Origin: Bacteroidales bacterium
GTDB lineage: Bacteria > Bacteroidota > Bacteroidia > Bacteroidales > GCA-2748055
Assembly: GCA_029210725.1 (NCBI GenBank)
Contig: JARGFM010000018.1
Span: 17,220-81,219 of the forward strand
DNA: 64,000 bases
Direction of reading: 5' to 3'
Position numbers and translations under genes: made by a program. Of this stretch, positions 45,841-55,135 are shown piece after piece. Position 1 is the stretch's first letter, and each line of letters starts with the position of its first letter. The notes beneath the pieces are model-generated. The model had not been told where the DNA came from. It did not search any database and worked only from the letters and a program-made list of their open reading frames with translations.

Positions 45841-46398
45841 ATGAAAAAGGAATATACCATATCGGTTTTCAGTGAGCACAAAGTGGGGCTCCTGCACCGG
45901 ATTACCGTGATCTTTTCCAGGCGGAAGATCAATATTGAAAGTCTCAATACCTCCGAATCGGAGGTCAGGGGAATCTACCGGTTCACTATCGTGATCCAGG
46001 CCACCGAGGCCATGGCCAAAGTGGTAACCAAGCAGATTGAAAAGCAGATCGGAATTCTTAAAGCCTTCTATCATACCCTGGATGAAATTGTTTACCAGGA
46101 GATTGCCCTTTACAAGGTGCCTACCGAGGCCTTTGCCAATGGCGACGAGGTGGAGAGCCTGATCAGGCTGCACAATGCCAGGATTCTGACCATCGAGCCC
46201 GAATATATCGTTGTGGAAAAGACCGGGCACAAAGACGAAACCAGGCAACTGTTCCGGGCCCTGGAGCCCTATGGAATCCTCCAGTTTGCCCGTTCGGGCC
46301 GTATTGCCCTCACCAAGCAGATCAAGGAGATATCCTCCTATCTGAAGGAGATCGACCGGCACCACGAGGTGACGGCCAATGATACCGTAACCTATTAA
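45841..46398 (+). CDS. ilvN: Acetolactate synthase, small (regulatory) subunit
   Basis: A 185-residue regulatory subunit that activates IlvB and confers feedback inhibition by valine. The N-terminal ACT domain is clear: YTISVFSEHKVGLLHRITVI, then RRKINIESLNTSESEVRGIY. The C-terminal half (about residues 80-180) matches the long form of the subunit (ALYKVPTEAFANGD; RSGRIALTKQIKEI). It lies 45 nt after ilvB in the same operon. Confidence 0.95.
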   Translation: MKKEYTISVFSEHKVGLLHRITVIFSRRKINIESLNTSESEVRGIYRFTIVIQATEAMAKVVTKQIEKQIGILKAFYHTLDEIVYQEIALYKVPTEAFANGDEVESLIRLHNARILTIEPEYIVVEKTGHKDETRQLFRALEPYGILQFARSGRIALTKQIKEISSYLKEIDRHHEVTANDTVTY

Positions 46399-46442
46399 CT
46401 GTTGAAGTAAAACGCATATTCACATATTAACATGATTTAAAA

Positions 46443-47492
46443 ATGGCAAAATTGAATTTTGGCGGCGTTGAGGAGAATGTCGTAACCCGGGAAGAATTTC
46501 CCCTTTCGAAAGCACAGAAGGTGCTCAAGGATGAAGTAATTGCAATCATCGGATACGGCGTGCAGGGCCCCGCCCAGGCACTGAACCTGAAAGACAACGG
46601 GATGCAGGTGATCATCGGTCAGGCCCCTGAGTTTAAAGCCGACTGGGACCGGGCGGTCAAAGACGGTTTTGTTCCGGGCGAATCTCTATTTCCTATCGAG
46701 GAAGCAGCAGAGAAAGCTACCGTGATCCAGTACCTGGTCTCGGATGCGGCCCAACGCGCTGTATGGCCCCGGCTGAAGCCCTGTCTGAAAGAGGGCGATG
46801 CGCTTTACTTCTCCCATGGCTTCTCTGTTACCTACAAAGAGCAGACCGGGGTGATCCCTCCCGCGAATGTGGATGTGATCCTGGTGGCTCCCAAGGGTTC
46901 CGGAACCAGTGTAAGACGTAATTTTCTGGCGGGAACCGGTATCAACTCCAGTTATGCCGTCTTCCAGGACTACACCGGGAACGCTGTGGAGCGTACCCTG
47001 GCCCTGGGAATCGGGATCGGATCGGGTTATCTCTTTCCGACCACTTTTGAAGATGAAGTGTTCAGCGATCTTACCGGTGAGCGTGGTGTGCTGATGGGTG
47101 CCCTGGCAGGAATCATGGAGGCTCAGTACCAGGTGCTCAGGGAGAATGGACATTCTCCTTCGGAGGCATTCAATGAAACCGTGGAGGAGCTGACTCAGAG
47201 TCTGATCCGCCTGGTGGATGAGAACGGCATGGACTGGATGTACAGCAATTGCAGCGCCACGGCCCAGAGGGGTGCCCTGGACTGGAAACCCAAATTCAAA
47301 GAGGCTACCCTTCCGGTGTTCCATGATCTCTATAAGAGGGTGAAGAGTGGCGAAGAGACCAAAGTAGTACTGGAAAAGACCAGTGGCGCAGATTATAAGG
47401 ATCACCTGGAAGTGGAGCTGAAGGAGCTCAGGGAATCGGAGATGTGGCAGGCAGGAGCTACTGTACGGAGCCTGAGACCCAATAAAAACTAA
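46443..47492 (+). CDS. ilvC: Ketol-acid reductoisomerase
   Basis: IlvC (349 aa) converts acetolactate and acetohydroxybutyrate to dihydroxy acids using NAD(P)H and Mg2+. The Rossmann motif is IGYGVQGPAQALNLKDNG (near residue 37). APKGSGTSVRRNF and the helical C-terminal domain with metal-binding acidic residues (DLTGERGVLMGALAG; EAFNETVEELTQSL) follow. It closes the ilvDBNC operon. leu and ilvE genes are not in the window. A strong hairpin terminator follows. Confidence 0.97.
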   Translation: MAKLNFGGVEENVVTREEFPLSKAQKVLKDEVIAIIGYGVQGPAQALNLKDNGMQVIIGQAPEFKADWDRAVKDGFVPGESLFPIEEAAEKATVIQYLVSDAAQRAVWPRLKPCLKEGDALYFSHGFSVTYKEQTGVIPPANVDVILVAPKGSGTSVRRNFLAGTGINSSYAVFQDYTGNAVERTLALGIGIGSGYLFPTTFEDEVFSDLTGERGVLMGALAGIMEAQYQVLRENGHSPSEAFNETVEELTQSLIRLVDENGMDWMYSNCSATAQRGALDWKPKFKEATLPVFHDLYKRVKSGEETKVVLEKTSGADYKDHLEVELKELRESEMWQAGATVRSLRPNKN

Positions 47493-47524
47493 GAGCAGGA
47501 GCCTTTTCAGGGTATGAAGCACGG

Positions 47525-47572
47525 AAAGCGGTTCCGGTATATCCCCCGGGATATTGCTAGAACCGCTTTTTC
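47525..47572 (+). terminator. Terminator of the ilv operon
   Basis: AAAGCGGTTC (47525-47534) pairs perfectly with GAACCGCTTT (47560-47569), enclosing a second stem ATATCCC/GGGATAT. A T-rich tail (TTTTTC) follows. It ends ilvDBNC just before the SRP RNA promoter. Confidence 0.85.
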
Positions 47573-47576
47573 TTCT

Positions 47577-47584
47577 TAAATTTG
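47577..47584 (+). promoter_or_regulatory. -7 promoter element of the SRP RNA gene
   Basis: TAAATTTG matches TAnnTTTG exactly and lies 5-6 nt before the first base of the predicted RNA. Confidence 0.65.
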
Positions 47585-47589
47585 CCGTT

Positions 47590-47695
47590 CGGGCAAGTCT
47601 TATACGACCAGCTCCTGCTCAATTCCCCCAGGACCGGAAGGTAGCAAGGGTACGCGGTTGTAGCGGTGCGATATAAGTAGCTTGCCCGTTTTTTT
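47590..47695 (+). ncRNA. ffs: Signal recognition particle RNA (4.5S-type)
   Basis: An RNA of about 105 nt of the small bacterial SRP type, which together with Ffh targets nascent membrane proteins. The apical domain IV is recognisable at 47630-47650: CAGGACCGGAAGGTAGCA, with the GGAA tetraloop and asymmetric A-containing internal loop that Ffh binds. The ends close with CGGGCAAG (47590-47597) against CTTGCCCG (47681-47688), and the following T run serves as terminator. The exact ends are estimated. Confidence 0.92.
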
Positions 47696-47729
47696 AACAC
47701 TAATTACCTAACAATAAGAGTCTTAAATC

Positions 47730-48266
47730 ATGGAAGAAAATGTTAAAGCACCTTTTTGGAAACCAGCCCTGATTTACGGGGTCATTCTTGGTTTTGTATC
47801 TGTTTTCCTTTCTCTGGTTTTCTATTTCATCGGCATGGCCACCGAAAACTGGACCAGCTGGGTCACCACGCTGATCTCCGTTGTCCTGTTGGTATACTTA
47901 ATGATTCAGTACCGTAATACTTACCTGGGAGGATATGCAAGTTTTGGACAGATCTTTATCATGGTGCTGGTCTCAGCCGGTATTATCTCCACCATGATCA
48001 GTGCCATCTATTCCTACCTGCTTTTTACAGTGATTGATCCGGGCCTTGTGGATCAGATCCGGATTGCAGCAGAAGAAAAGATCATGAGCAATTCCAGAAT
48101 ACCGGAGAGCATGTACGACGATATTCTTGAAAAGATGGAGCAGCGCATGACGGTAGGGTATATGGTAAAAATGGCCCTGATCTTCGGCCCCATAGTGAAT
48201 GCCTTTATCGGACTGATTGTTGCAGCCTTTATCAAGAAGGAAAAGGATGTAGTTACTCCGGTTTAA
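47730..48266 (+). CDS. DUF4199 membrane protein
   Basis: A 178-residue membrane protein with four membrane segments (about residues 12-34, 42-60, 72-96 and 143-167) and a soluble loop rich in Glu/Met between the third and fourth. It matches DUF4199, a Bacteroidota family usually placed directly before a family 2 glycosyltransferase gene, as here (14-nt gap). The function is unknown; a link to glycolipid or cell-surface glycan synthesis is inferred only from that pairing. Confidence 0.83.
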   Translation: MEENVKAPFWKPALIYGVILGFVSVFLSLVFYFIGMATENWTSWVTTLISVVLLVYLMIQYRNTYLGGYASFGQIFIMVLVSAGIISTMISAIYSYLLFTVIDPGLVDQIRIAAEEKIMSNSRIPESMYDDILEKMEQRMTVGYMVKMALIFGPIVNAFIGLIVAAFIKKEKDVVTPV

Positions 48267-48280
48267 GAGGAGCCCCTTCC

Positions 48281-49231
48281 ATGAATGTTTCCATTGTTGT
48301 TCCCCTGTTTAACGAAGAGGAGTCTATTCCAGAATTGTGCGCCTGGATCGACCGCGTTCTTAGCGAAAACGGACTCTCCTACGAACTGATCCTGGTGGAT
48401 GACGGAAGCACTGATGGATCATGGGAGCTGATTAAATCACTAAAGAAAAGCAATCCAAATCTCCGGGGGATCAGGTTCCGGCGGAACTATGGGAAGTCGG
48501 CTGCTCTTCATACGGGCTTTGGTGCAGCAAAGGGCGAAGTGGTTATCACCATGGATGCGGATTTGCAGGACAGCCCGGAAGAGATTCCGGAAATGCGCCG
48601 GATGATCCTGGAGGAGGGCTATGATGTGGTGAGCGGATGGAAAAAAAAGCGTTTTGATCCCTTCCTGAGAAAGCGGGTCCCCACCAAACTGTTCAATTGG
48701 GCAGCCCGGAAGGTAAGCGGGATCAGGCTTCACGACTTTAACTGCGGATTGAAGGCTTACCGGCTCAATGTAGCCAGGAGTGTGGAAGTTTACGGCGATA
48801 TGCACCGCTATATTCCGGTTCTGGCCAAGGGCAATGGTTTTACGCGTATCGGGGAGAAGGTGGTCCAGCACCATAAGCGGAAATACGGAGTCACTAAATT
48901 CGGGATGAACCGTTTTATCAATGGCTTCCTGGATCTGCTGACGGTCTCCTTCCTGACACGCTTCGGGAAAAAGCCCATGCATCTTTTCGGAGCCCTGGGC
49001 TCACTGATGTTCATAGTGGGACTGGGGATGGCTATATACCTGGGCATTGATAAGCTGATTGCCCTGATTAAGCATATTCCCCAGCGTCTGATTGCTGATA
49101 GTGCCTTCTTTTATATTGGACTGGCCAGTATGATCATGGGTACCCTGCTGTTTATTGGTGGTTTCCTGGGAGAACTGGTATCCCGGAACTCGGCAGAGCG
49201 TAATAAATACGAGGTGGAGAAGGAGATCTAA
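48281..49231 (+). CDS. Family 2 glycosyltransferase, dolichol-phosphate-mannose synthase-like
   Basis: A 316-residue membrane-anchored glycosyltransferase. The GT-A core has SIVVPLFNEEESIPELCAW, the nucleotide-sugar motif LVDDGSTDGSWELI and the metal-binding MDADLQDSPEEIPEM. Two C-terminal membrane segments (about residues 233-255 and 272-296) give the GtrB/ArnC/DPM1 topology. Such enzymes load a sugar onto a polyprenyl phosphate on the cytoplasmic face. The sugar is unknown. It is co-transcribed with DUF4199 and the following glycosyltransferase. Confidence 0.9.
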   Translation: MNVSIVVPLFNEEESIPELCAWIDRVLSENGLSYELILVDDGSTDGSWELIKSLKKSNPNLRGIRFRRNYGKSAALHTGFGAAKGEVVITMDADLQDSPEEIPEMRRMILEEGYDVVSGWKKKRFDPFLRKRVPTKLFNWAARKVSGIRLHDFNCGLKAYRLNVARSVEVYGDMHRYIPVLAKGNGFTRIGEKVVQHHKRKYGVTKFGMNRFINGFLDLLTVSFLTRFGKKPMHLFGALGSLMFIVGLGMAIYLGIDKLIALIKHIPQRLIADSAFFYIGLASMIMGTLLFIGGFLGELVSRNSAERNKYEVEKEI

Positions 49232-49232
49232 G

Positions 49233-50225
49233 GTGAGGATATCTTTCATTATTCCGGTATTTAACAGGCCCGGGGAGACGGCAGAGCTTCTCGGGAGCCT
49301 TTCCCGTCAAAGCGACCAGGATTTCGAAGTGATCATTGTGGAGGACGGCTCCATCCAGAGCAGCGAGTCCGTAATTGCTGACTTCCGTGAACGGATGGAT
49401 ATCAGCTACTTCTACAAGGATAATTCGGGTCCGGGTCCAAGCCGTAACTTTGGTTGTGAAAAAGCAACAGGGGAGTATTTGATTTTCCTGGATTCAGATT
49501 GTATCCTGCCTGAGGGCTACCTGAAAATTGTAAAGGAGACTCTGGAAAATAATTATTCGGATGCTTTTGGCGGGCCCGACCGGGCACATTCAGATTTTAC
49601 CAGGCTGCAGAAAGCGATTGACTTCTCCATGACTTCCATCCTGACAACCGGAGGGATCCGGGGAGGGAACGAAAGAATGGAAAAGTTTCATCCGCGCAGT
49701 TTTAATATGGGCTTCTCCAGGAAGGTATTCGAGGCAAGCGGAGGATTCTCTGTCATGCGATTCGGAGAGGACGTGGACCTCAGCATCCGGATCCTGGAGA
49801 AGGGCTTCAGCACCCAGCTGATCAGGGAGGCCTTTGTATACCATAAACGAAGGACCAGCCTGAGGCAGTTTTTTAAACAGGTCCATAACTCCGGAATTGC
49901 CAGGATCAACCTGCAGAAAAGACACCCGGGTACCCTGAAGCTGGTTCATGCCGCTCCTGCTCTTTTTACCCTGGCCCTGCTGTTCTTGCTGCTTCTGTCC
50001 GTCCTGATTTCCTGGTTCCTGGTGGTGCCTGTTCTGTGCCATATACTCCTGCTTTTTGTGGCTGCAACGGTAAGGACCCGGAGCATTTTTACCGGAATGT
50101 TGGCTGTGGCAACCAGTTATATACAACTTCTTGGCTACGGAACCGGGTTTCTGACGGCATTCTGGAGGCGAATCATTTTGGGAAGGGACGAATATACGGC
50201 TTTCAGCCAGAGTTTTTACAAGTAG
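49233..50225 (+). CDS. Family 2 glycosyltransferase
   Basis: A 330-residue glycosyltransferase. I choose the GTG at 49233-49235 (VRISFIIPVFNRPGET), one base after the previous stop. An upstream in-frame start would lie inside the preceding gene and add 26 unlikely residues. Motifs: VIIVEDGSIQSSE, FLDSDCILPEGYL (metal site) and RFGEDVDLSIRILEKGF (ED catalytic region). About two C-terminal membrane segments (residues 245-290). The acceptor is unknown. The last 23 nt overlap miaA on the other strand. Confidence 0.86.
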   Translation: MRISFIIPVFNRPGETAELLGSLSRQSDQDFEVIIVEDGSIQSSESVIADFRERMDISYFYKDNSGPGPSRNFGCEKATGEYLIFLDSDCILPEGYLKIVKETLENNYSDAFGGPDRAHSDFTRLQKAIDFSMTSILTTGGIRGGNERMEKFHPRSFNMGFSRKVFEASGGFSVMRFGEDVDLSIRILEKGFSTQLIREAFVYHKRRTSLRQFFKQVHNSGIARINLQKRHPGTLKLVHAAPALFTLALLFLLLLSVLISWFLVVPVLCHILLLFVAATVRTRSIFTGMLAVATSYIQLLGYGTGFLTAFWRRIILGRDEYTAFSQSFYK

Positions 50226-51123
50226 CCAACTCACTTTCTATCCAGGCGATGATCGCGTTACCGGGACCTGGATGGAACCACTGGTAGCGGTTTTCTTTCC
50301 GGAGCCAGGTAAGTTGTTTCCTGGCAAACTTTCTGGTATTCCGTTTGATAAGATCCACTCCTTCGTTCAGGGACAGCTCTCCTTCCAGAACCCTGAACAG
50401 TTCCCGGTACCCCACTGTTTTCATAGCACTGTATCCCTTCAGGTGATGCAAGTGTCTTGCCTCCTCCAGCAGGCCGGCCTTCATCATCAGATCCACCCGC
50501 CGGTTGATCCGCATATAAAGCTTCTCCCTGTCCATATCCAGTGCGACCCGGAGAATCCGGAATGGACGGTCTTTCCGGGTGGCCGAAAGAAAAGAGGAAT
50601 AAGGAAGTCCGGTCTGAATGGAAACCTCCAGAGCCTTGAGTACCCGCATGGGATTTTTCAGGTCCAGCTTTTCATAAGAGGCCGGATCAAGAGTCTGCAA
50701 TTGCCCCGTAAGCGCTTCCAGGCCCTCTTGTTCCAATCTCTCCCGGAGTTCTTTCCGAAGAAGGAGATCCGCTTGTGGCAGTTCGTCGATCCCCTCGCAG
50801 ACAGCATCAATATAGAGCCCGGATCCACCGACCATCAAAACCAGATCGTGCTTCTGAAAAAGAATTTCAAGTCTGGCCAGTACCTGGTTTTCATAAATGC
50901 TGGCATTATAACGTTCCTTCACGGAAACCATCTGGACAAAGTGGTGTTTAACCAGTGCCTGCTCTTCCGGTGAGGGTACGGCTGTACCAATGGTGGTTTC
51001 CCGGTAGATCTGCCTGGAATCTGCCGATATGATCTCGGTTCCGAAATGGCGGGCAAGCCCGATTCCACAGGAAGTTTTCCCCACTGCCGTCGGACCGGCC
51101 AGTACCACCAGTGTTTTCTTCAT
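50203..51123 (-). CDS. miaA: tRNA dimethylallyltransferase MiaA
   Basis: MiaA (306 aa from this start) adds a dimethylallyl group to A37 of tRNAs that read UNN codons. The P-loop is LAGPTAVGKTS at the N-terminus; ISADSRQIYRETTIGTA follows, and GGSGLYIDAV is the third family block. I take the ATG at 51121-51123 (MKKTLVVLAGPT), one base after the upstream stop; an ATG five codons earlier is possible. It closes a minus-strand cluster with the acyl-CoA reductase and aconitase genes. Confidence 0.95.
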   Translation of the reverse strand: MKKTLVVLAGPTAVGKTSCGIGLARHFGTEIISADSRQIYRETTIGTAVPSPEEQALVKHHFVQMVSVKERYNASIYENQVLARLEILFQKHDLVLMVGGSGLYIDAVCEGIDELPQADLLLRKELRERLEQEGLEALTGQLQTLDPASYEKLDLKNPMRVLKALEVSIQTGLPYSSFLSATRKDRPFRILRVALDMDREKLYMRINRRVDLMMKAGLLEEARHLHHLKGYSAMKTVGYRELFRVLEGELSLNEGVDLIKRNTRKFARKQLTWLRKENRYQWFHPGPGNAIIAWIESELATCKNSG

Positions 51124-51124
51124 T

Positions 51125-51658
51125 TTAGTAGTCTTCACTCAGTCCGTCATCGAGCATTCCCGGGTCCAGGTCGTCGATCCGGAGGTTATCGGGATTATCC
51201 ATGGGGTCATCACTTTCATATTCAGGAGTATCGTTCATCAAAAGATCGAGCGCAAGCTGTGGCGGAGGGTCCCCTTTTCTGTGACCGATAAATGGGGTGG
51301 GACGGGTTGAAATCTCATCGGAGATTTCAATAAGTTCTATGAAAAAGGCCCGGTCAGTAAAGAAATCGAAAAGATAGAGCAAACGCTGACCAGGCTCCCC
51401 GAGGTGCTCCTCCAGGGTGACCTGTTCCATGGTAAAGGTCTCGATAGAAGGATCCTGGTTCATATCGATCAATGTGATCTCCCGTTCTTTTTCCCAGTAG
51501 TCACTGGTTATGAAAAAAGAAGCCAGCTGAGTGGGATCGTAACCCAGTTCTTTCTGAAGAACCTGGTGCAGTTCCAGAAATGTATCCGAACCTTCTGCTA
51601 CCAGATCCCTGAGAAAGTCAGGGTTCTCGCTGCTGATAATTCTGAAGAGAAAGATCAT
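51125..51658 (-). CDS. pRiA4b ORF-3/TnpR-like family protein
   Basis: A 177-residue acidic protein. FLELHQVLQKELGYDPTQLA (about residues 27-46) and ASFFITSDYWEKEREITLID match the pRiA4b ORF-3-like fold, named after a plasmid gene and also called IS1096 passenger TnpR-like. EHLGEPGQRLLYLFDFFTDR is the second conserved block. The C-terminal 45 residues are very rich in Asp. Despite the name, nothing mobile is near: it is wedged between housekeeping genes, overlapping the acyl-CoA reductase stop by 4 nt. The function is unknown. Confidence 0.75.
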   Translation of the reverse strand: MIFLFRIISSENPDFLRDLVAEGSDTFLELHQVLQKELGYDPTQLASFFITSDYWEKEREITLIDMNQDPSIETFTMEQVTLEEHLGEPGQRLLYLFDFFTDRAFFIELIEISDEISTRPTPFIGHRKGDPPPQLALDLLMNDTPEYESDDPMDNPDNLRIDDLDPGMLDDGLSEDY

Positions 51659-52749
51659 CTTTCAAGTTCCATTAAAAACCGGATGGTATCCACTCCATCG
51701 GCATAATCCCAGGGCATCGGTTCCTGAGTGGATCCCGGCAGGATCGCCCCTTCGATTTCCGGGTTTGTCGAAACGACACACTGGATCTCTTCTTTGTGCA
51801 GCTCCAGCTCTTTTTGTACAAAGCCAAGATCTGAATATCTTTCATAAAAAACAACTCCAACCGGACTGGCAACGGAGGGATCCTCCTTTAACAGCAGGAT
51901 CCCGTTATCGAGGAAATCCACCAGGTTCATCAGGTAAATGGTCCGGTAGTAGTCCACATTGTTCCCGTATTTGTTGTGCTGGTACAGGTGCTGGAATCTG
52001 TCCAGAACAGCCAGCAGGATCTTCAGGTCGTAGGTTTGTGGGATGTAGAGTTTAGTCACATTGCGACAGCCCATACCGAAGTAGGTGAAGATATCATCAC
52101 CCAGCGCGGCCAGTTCCGCTTCGGATTCATTTCCGCTAAGTACTGCTACGCCATTCCTGTTTTTCCTGATGATATGAGGAATGTTCCTGAAGTAGTATTC
52201 AAAATACCGGGCACTTTGATTGCTGCCTGTGGCAATAACGGCATCCATACCGGTGAGCTTTTCACCGGCAAATTCGATTTTATTGCCCAGCTCCCGGTCT
52301 ATGTCAGATAATAGCTCCGCCACTATTCTGATCAGGCGACTGTCTTTGGAGGAGGGTTTGGCCAGGACCTTGTGACCGCTGGCCAGAACACACAGTATAT
52401 CATGGAATCCAACCAGGGGAATGTTCCCGGCCAGGATCAGCCCTACAGTCAGCGATGCTTTGAAAGAACCTGTTTTGTTCCAATAGGGATCGAGCCATTT
52501 TCGAAGCACCTCCTCTTCCAGCATGGCGGCAATTCCTGTAAGGGACTTCATTAAAGCCTCCCTGGTAAACCAGGGATTCAGCACAGGTTCATTTTCCAGG
52601 ATTTCAGAAAAAGCTGTAAAATGGAGACTGTTCAGCTTTTCCAGTCCGGATTCCGGATGAATCTCATGTGGAGCGGTTCCATCAGGGAACTGTCTCAGAA
52701 ATTTGCCCAGACGGGCCAATGCCGTGATAAATGAGGCCTTGGTATGCAA
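51655..52749 (-). CDS. LuxC-like acyl-CoA reductase
   Basis: A 364-residue protein of the LuxC/acyl-CoA reductase group of the aldehyde dehydrogenase superfamily. LTVGLILAGNIPLVGFHDIL (near residue 100) and VLASGHKVLAKPSSKD are the nucleotide-binding region. GDDIFTYFGMGCRNVTKLYIP (near residue 215) carries the expected catalytic Cys. LuxC reduces acyl groups to aldehydes in luminous bacteria, but a single LuxC-like gene is common in non-luminous Bacteroidota, with unknown substrate. It lies between aconitase (4-nt gap) and the pRiA4-like gene (4-nt overlap). Confidence 0.83.
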   Translation of the reverse strand: MHTKASFITALARLGKFLRQFPDGTAPHEIHPESGLEKLNSLHFTAFSEILENEPVLNPWFTREALMKSLTGIAAMLEEEVLRKWLDPYWNKTGSFKASLTVGLILAGNIPLVGFHDILCVLASGHKVLAKPSSKDSRLIRIVAELLSDIDRELGNKIEFAGEKLTGMDAVIATGSNQSARYFEYYFRNIPHIIRKNRNGVAVLSGNESEAELAALGDDIFTYFGMGCRNVTKLYIPQTYDLKILLAVLDRFQHLYQHNKYGNNVDYYRTIYLMNLVDFLDNGILLLKEDPSVASPVGVVFYERYSDLGFVQKELELHKEEIQCVVSTNPEIEGAILPGSTQEPMPWDYADGVDTIRFLMELER

Positions 52750-52753
52750 AGTA

Positions 52754-55018
52754 TTAGCTGTTTTCCTGGCTGATCAGGTTCAAAGCCGATCCGGCCCTGA
52801 ACCATGCAATCTGGTTTTGATTAAGCGTATGATTGGCTTTGAAGTGGTCGGTGCTGCCATCGGGGTGATGCAGGCGGATTTCAAGCGCTTCCCCCGGAGC
52901 CAGCTTCTTGAGACCCAGGACATCCACCATGTCGCCCTCCTGCACCAGATCATAGTCCTCCTTATTCTGAAAAGTGAGCCCCAGCATACCCTGCTTCTTC
53001 AGGTTGGTTTCGTGGATCCTTGCAAAGGATTTTACCAGCACCACCCTGACGCCCAGATGCCTGGGCTCCATGGCTGCATGTTCCCTGGAGGAGCCTTCCC
53101 CGTAGTTTTCATCTCCCACAACGATGGAGCCGATTCCCCGGGCCTTATATGCCCTGGCTGTGGCCGGCACGGGTTCATATTTTCCCGATAAGTGGTTCAG
53201 GACCGAATTGGTCTGATCGTTCGCAGCATTTACCGCTCCGATCAGCATATTGTCGGAGATATTATCGAGGTGTCCCCTGAAACGCAACCAGGGCCCGGCC
53301 ATGGAGATATGATCCGTAGTACACTTTCCCTTGGCCTTGATGAGCAGATGCAAACCGGTCAGGTCCTCTCCGTCCCAGGGTTCGAAGGGAGTAAGAAGCT
53401 GCAAACGCCTGGAGGCGGGATCGACTTCTATCTTCACCTGGCTGCCGTCCCTGGCGGGAGCCAGGTAGCCGTTGTCTTCCACTGCAAAACCCTTCAGCGG
53501 GAGCTCGAGGCCCTGGGGCTCATCCAGTTTCACCTCCACTCCATCTTCGTTTATTAAAGTATCAGTCAGTGGGTTGAAACGCAGATCCCCTGCAATGGCC
53601 ATGGCTGTGACTATTTCCGGAGAGGCCACAAAAGAGTGAGTGTTGGGATTCCCGTCATTACGTTTGGCGAAGTTGCGGTTGAAGGAGGTGATGATGGAAT
53701 TTTTCTCCTGCTTCTCAGCTCCGTGCCTGGCCCACTGTCCGATACAGGGCCCGCAGGCATTGGCCAGGACCAAACCTCCAATCTCTTCAAAGGACTGGAT
53801 AAGCCCGTCCCGCTCAATGGTAAAGCGGACCTGTTCTGAGCCGGGAGTTATCGTAAATTCGGAGACTGCCTTTAGTTTTTTCTCGCTGGCCTGCCGGGCC
53901 ACCGATGCAGCCCTGGTAATGTCTTCATAGGACGAGTTGGTACACGAACCGATCAGTCCCACTTCAAGTTTTGCCGGATACGCTTCTTTTTCCACTGCTT
54001 CGGCAAATTCTGAAATGGGCCAGGCCTTGTCGGGGGTGAAGGGGCCGTTAATGTGTGGCTCCAGGGTTGAGAGATCGATCTCTATTACCTCGTCGAAGTA
54101 AAGCTCCGGACGGGCGTAGACCTCGGGATCGCCACTGAGGTGCCCGGAAACCCGGTCGGCTTCTTCTACCACATCGGATCTGCCCGTGCCTGCAAGGTAC
54201 TCTCTCATTTTCTGATCGTATCCAAAGAGGGAGGTGGTGGCGCCGATCTCCGCACCCATATTACATATGGTGCCTTTCCCCGTGCAGGAAATGGAGCCGG
54301 CACCTTCGCCAAAGTACTCCAGGATCTTTCCGGTCCCCCCGTTAACGGTTAGGATGCCTGCCACTTTAAGGATCACGTCCTTGGCCGAGGTCCATCCATT
54401 CAGTTTACCGCTCAGCTTTACACCCACCAGTTTTGGAAATTTGAGTTCCCAGGGCAAGCCGGCCATCACATCCACCGCGTCGGCTCCGCCAACCCCGATA
54501 GCTACCATTCCCAGACCGCCGGCATTTACCGTATGAGAGTCCGTACCGATCATCATACCTCCCGGGAAAGCATAATTCTCCAGGACCACCTGGTGAATAA
54601 TTCCGGCACCGGGTTTCCAGAAACCGATTCCGTATTTATTGGATACACTTCCCAGGAAATCGAATACTTCCTGATTGGTCGTCATGGCGGTTTTCAGATC
54701 CTCGAGGGCTCCTGATTTTGCCTGGATCAGATGGTCGCAATGAACCGTGGAGGGAACGGCCACCTTTGCCTTTCCTGCCTGCATAAACTGCAGGAGGGCC
54801 ATTTGGGCGGTAGCATCCTGCATGGCTACCCGGTCCGGGGAAAAATCCACATAGTCTTCGCCCCGTTTATAAGGGCGTTCCGGAGCCTGGTTAAACAGGT
54901 GGCCATAGAGGATTTTTTCTGTAAGGGTCATTGGTTTCTGAAGAATTTTCCGGGCAGCTTCAATTCTGCCCGGAAGAGCCTGGTAGGCTTTTTGAATCAT
55001 TTCAAAGTCGAAAGTCAT
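52754..55018 (-). CDS. acn: Aconitate hydratase
   Basis: A 754-residue aconitase, interconverting citrate and isocitrate in the citric acid cycle. Cluster cysteines appear in [17 protein letters not shown] and [17 protein letters not shown]. Substrate-binding blocks [20 protein letters not shown] and [19 protein letters not shown] are intact. The length and RHLG/REHAA form fit the mitochondrial-type enzyme found in Bacteroidota. I use the ATG at 55016-55018 ([10 protein letters not shown]); an upstream extension of 19 residues is not family-like. Confidence 0.96.
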   Translation of the reverse strand: MTFDFEMIQKAYQALPGRIEAARKILQKPMTLTEKILYGHLFNQAPERPYKRGEDYVDFSPDRVAMQDATAQMALLQFMQAGKAKVAVPSTVHCDHLIQAKSGALEDLKTAMTTNQEVFDFLGSVSNKYGIGFWKPGAGIIHQVVLENYAFPGGMMIGTDSHTVNAGGLGMVAIGVGGADAVDVMAGLPWELKFPKLVGVKLSGKLNGWTSAKDVILKVAGILTVNGGTGKILEYFGEGAGSISCTGKGTICNMGAEIGATTSLFGYDQKMREYLAGTGRSDVVEEADRVSGHLSGDPEVYARPELYFDEVIEIDLSTLEPHINGPFTPDKAWPISEFAEAVEKEAYPAKLEVGLIGSCTNSSYEDITRAASVARQASEKKLKAVSEFTITPGSEQVRFTIERDGLIQSFEEIGGLVLANACGPCIGQWARHGAEKQEKNSIITSFNRNFAKRNDGNPNTHSFVASPEIVTAMAIAGDLRFNPLTDTLINEDGVEVKLDEPQGLELPLKGFAVEDNGYLAPARDGSQVKIEVDPASRRLQLLTPFEPWDGEDLTGLHLLIKAKGKCTTDHISMAGPWLRFRGHLDNISDNMLIGAVNAANDQTNSVLNHLSGKYEPVPATARAYKARGIGSIVVGDENYGEGSSREHAAMEPRHLGVRVVLVKSFARIHETNLKKQGMLGLTFQNKEDYDLVQEGDMVDVLGLKKLAPGEALEIRLHHPDGSTDHFKANHTLNQNQIAWFRAGSALNLISQENS

Positions 55019-55135
55019 GGGGCTTATTTTGTTTTTTTTGTAAATATATTGGAAAATGCTCTGTATGCCTGACATTATAGCCTGCAGATTGTTCAGATTT
55101 TTATACTTTTATTGTGCTTTCCAAATATTTGATCG

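Noticed and set aside
51125..51658. Mobile element suggested by the TnpR/pRiA4 family name
   Set aside because: The name is historical; there are no transposase, inverted repeats or target duplications, and neighbours are core genes in overlapping order.
51655..52749. Bioluminescence (lux) locus
   Set aside because: A LuxC-like reductase alone is common in non-luminous Bacteroidota; luxA, luxB, luxD and luxE are absent.
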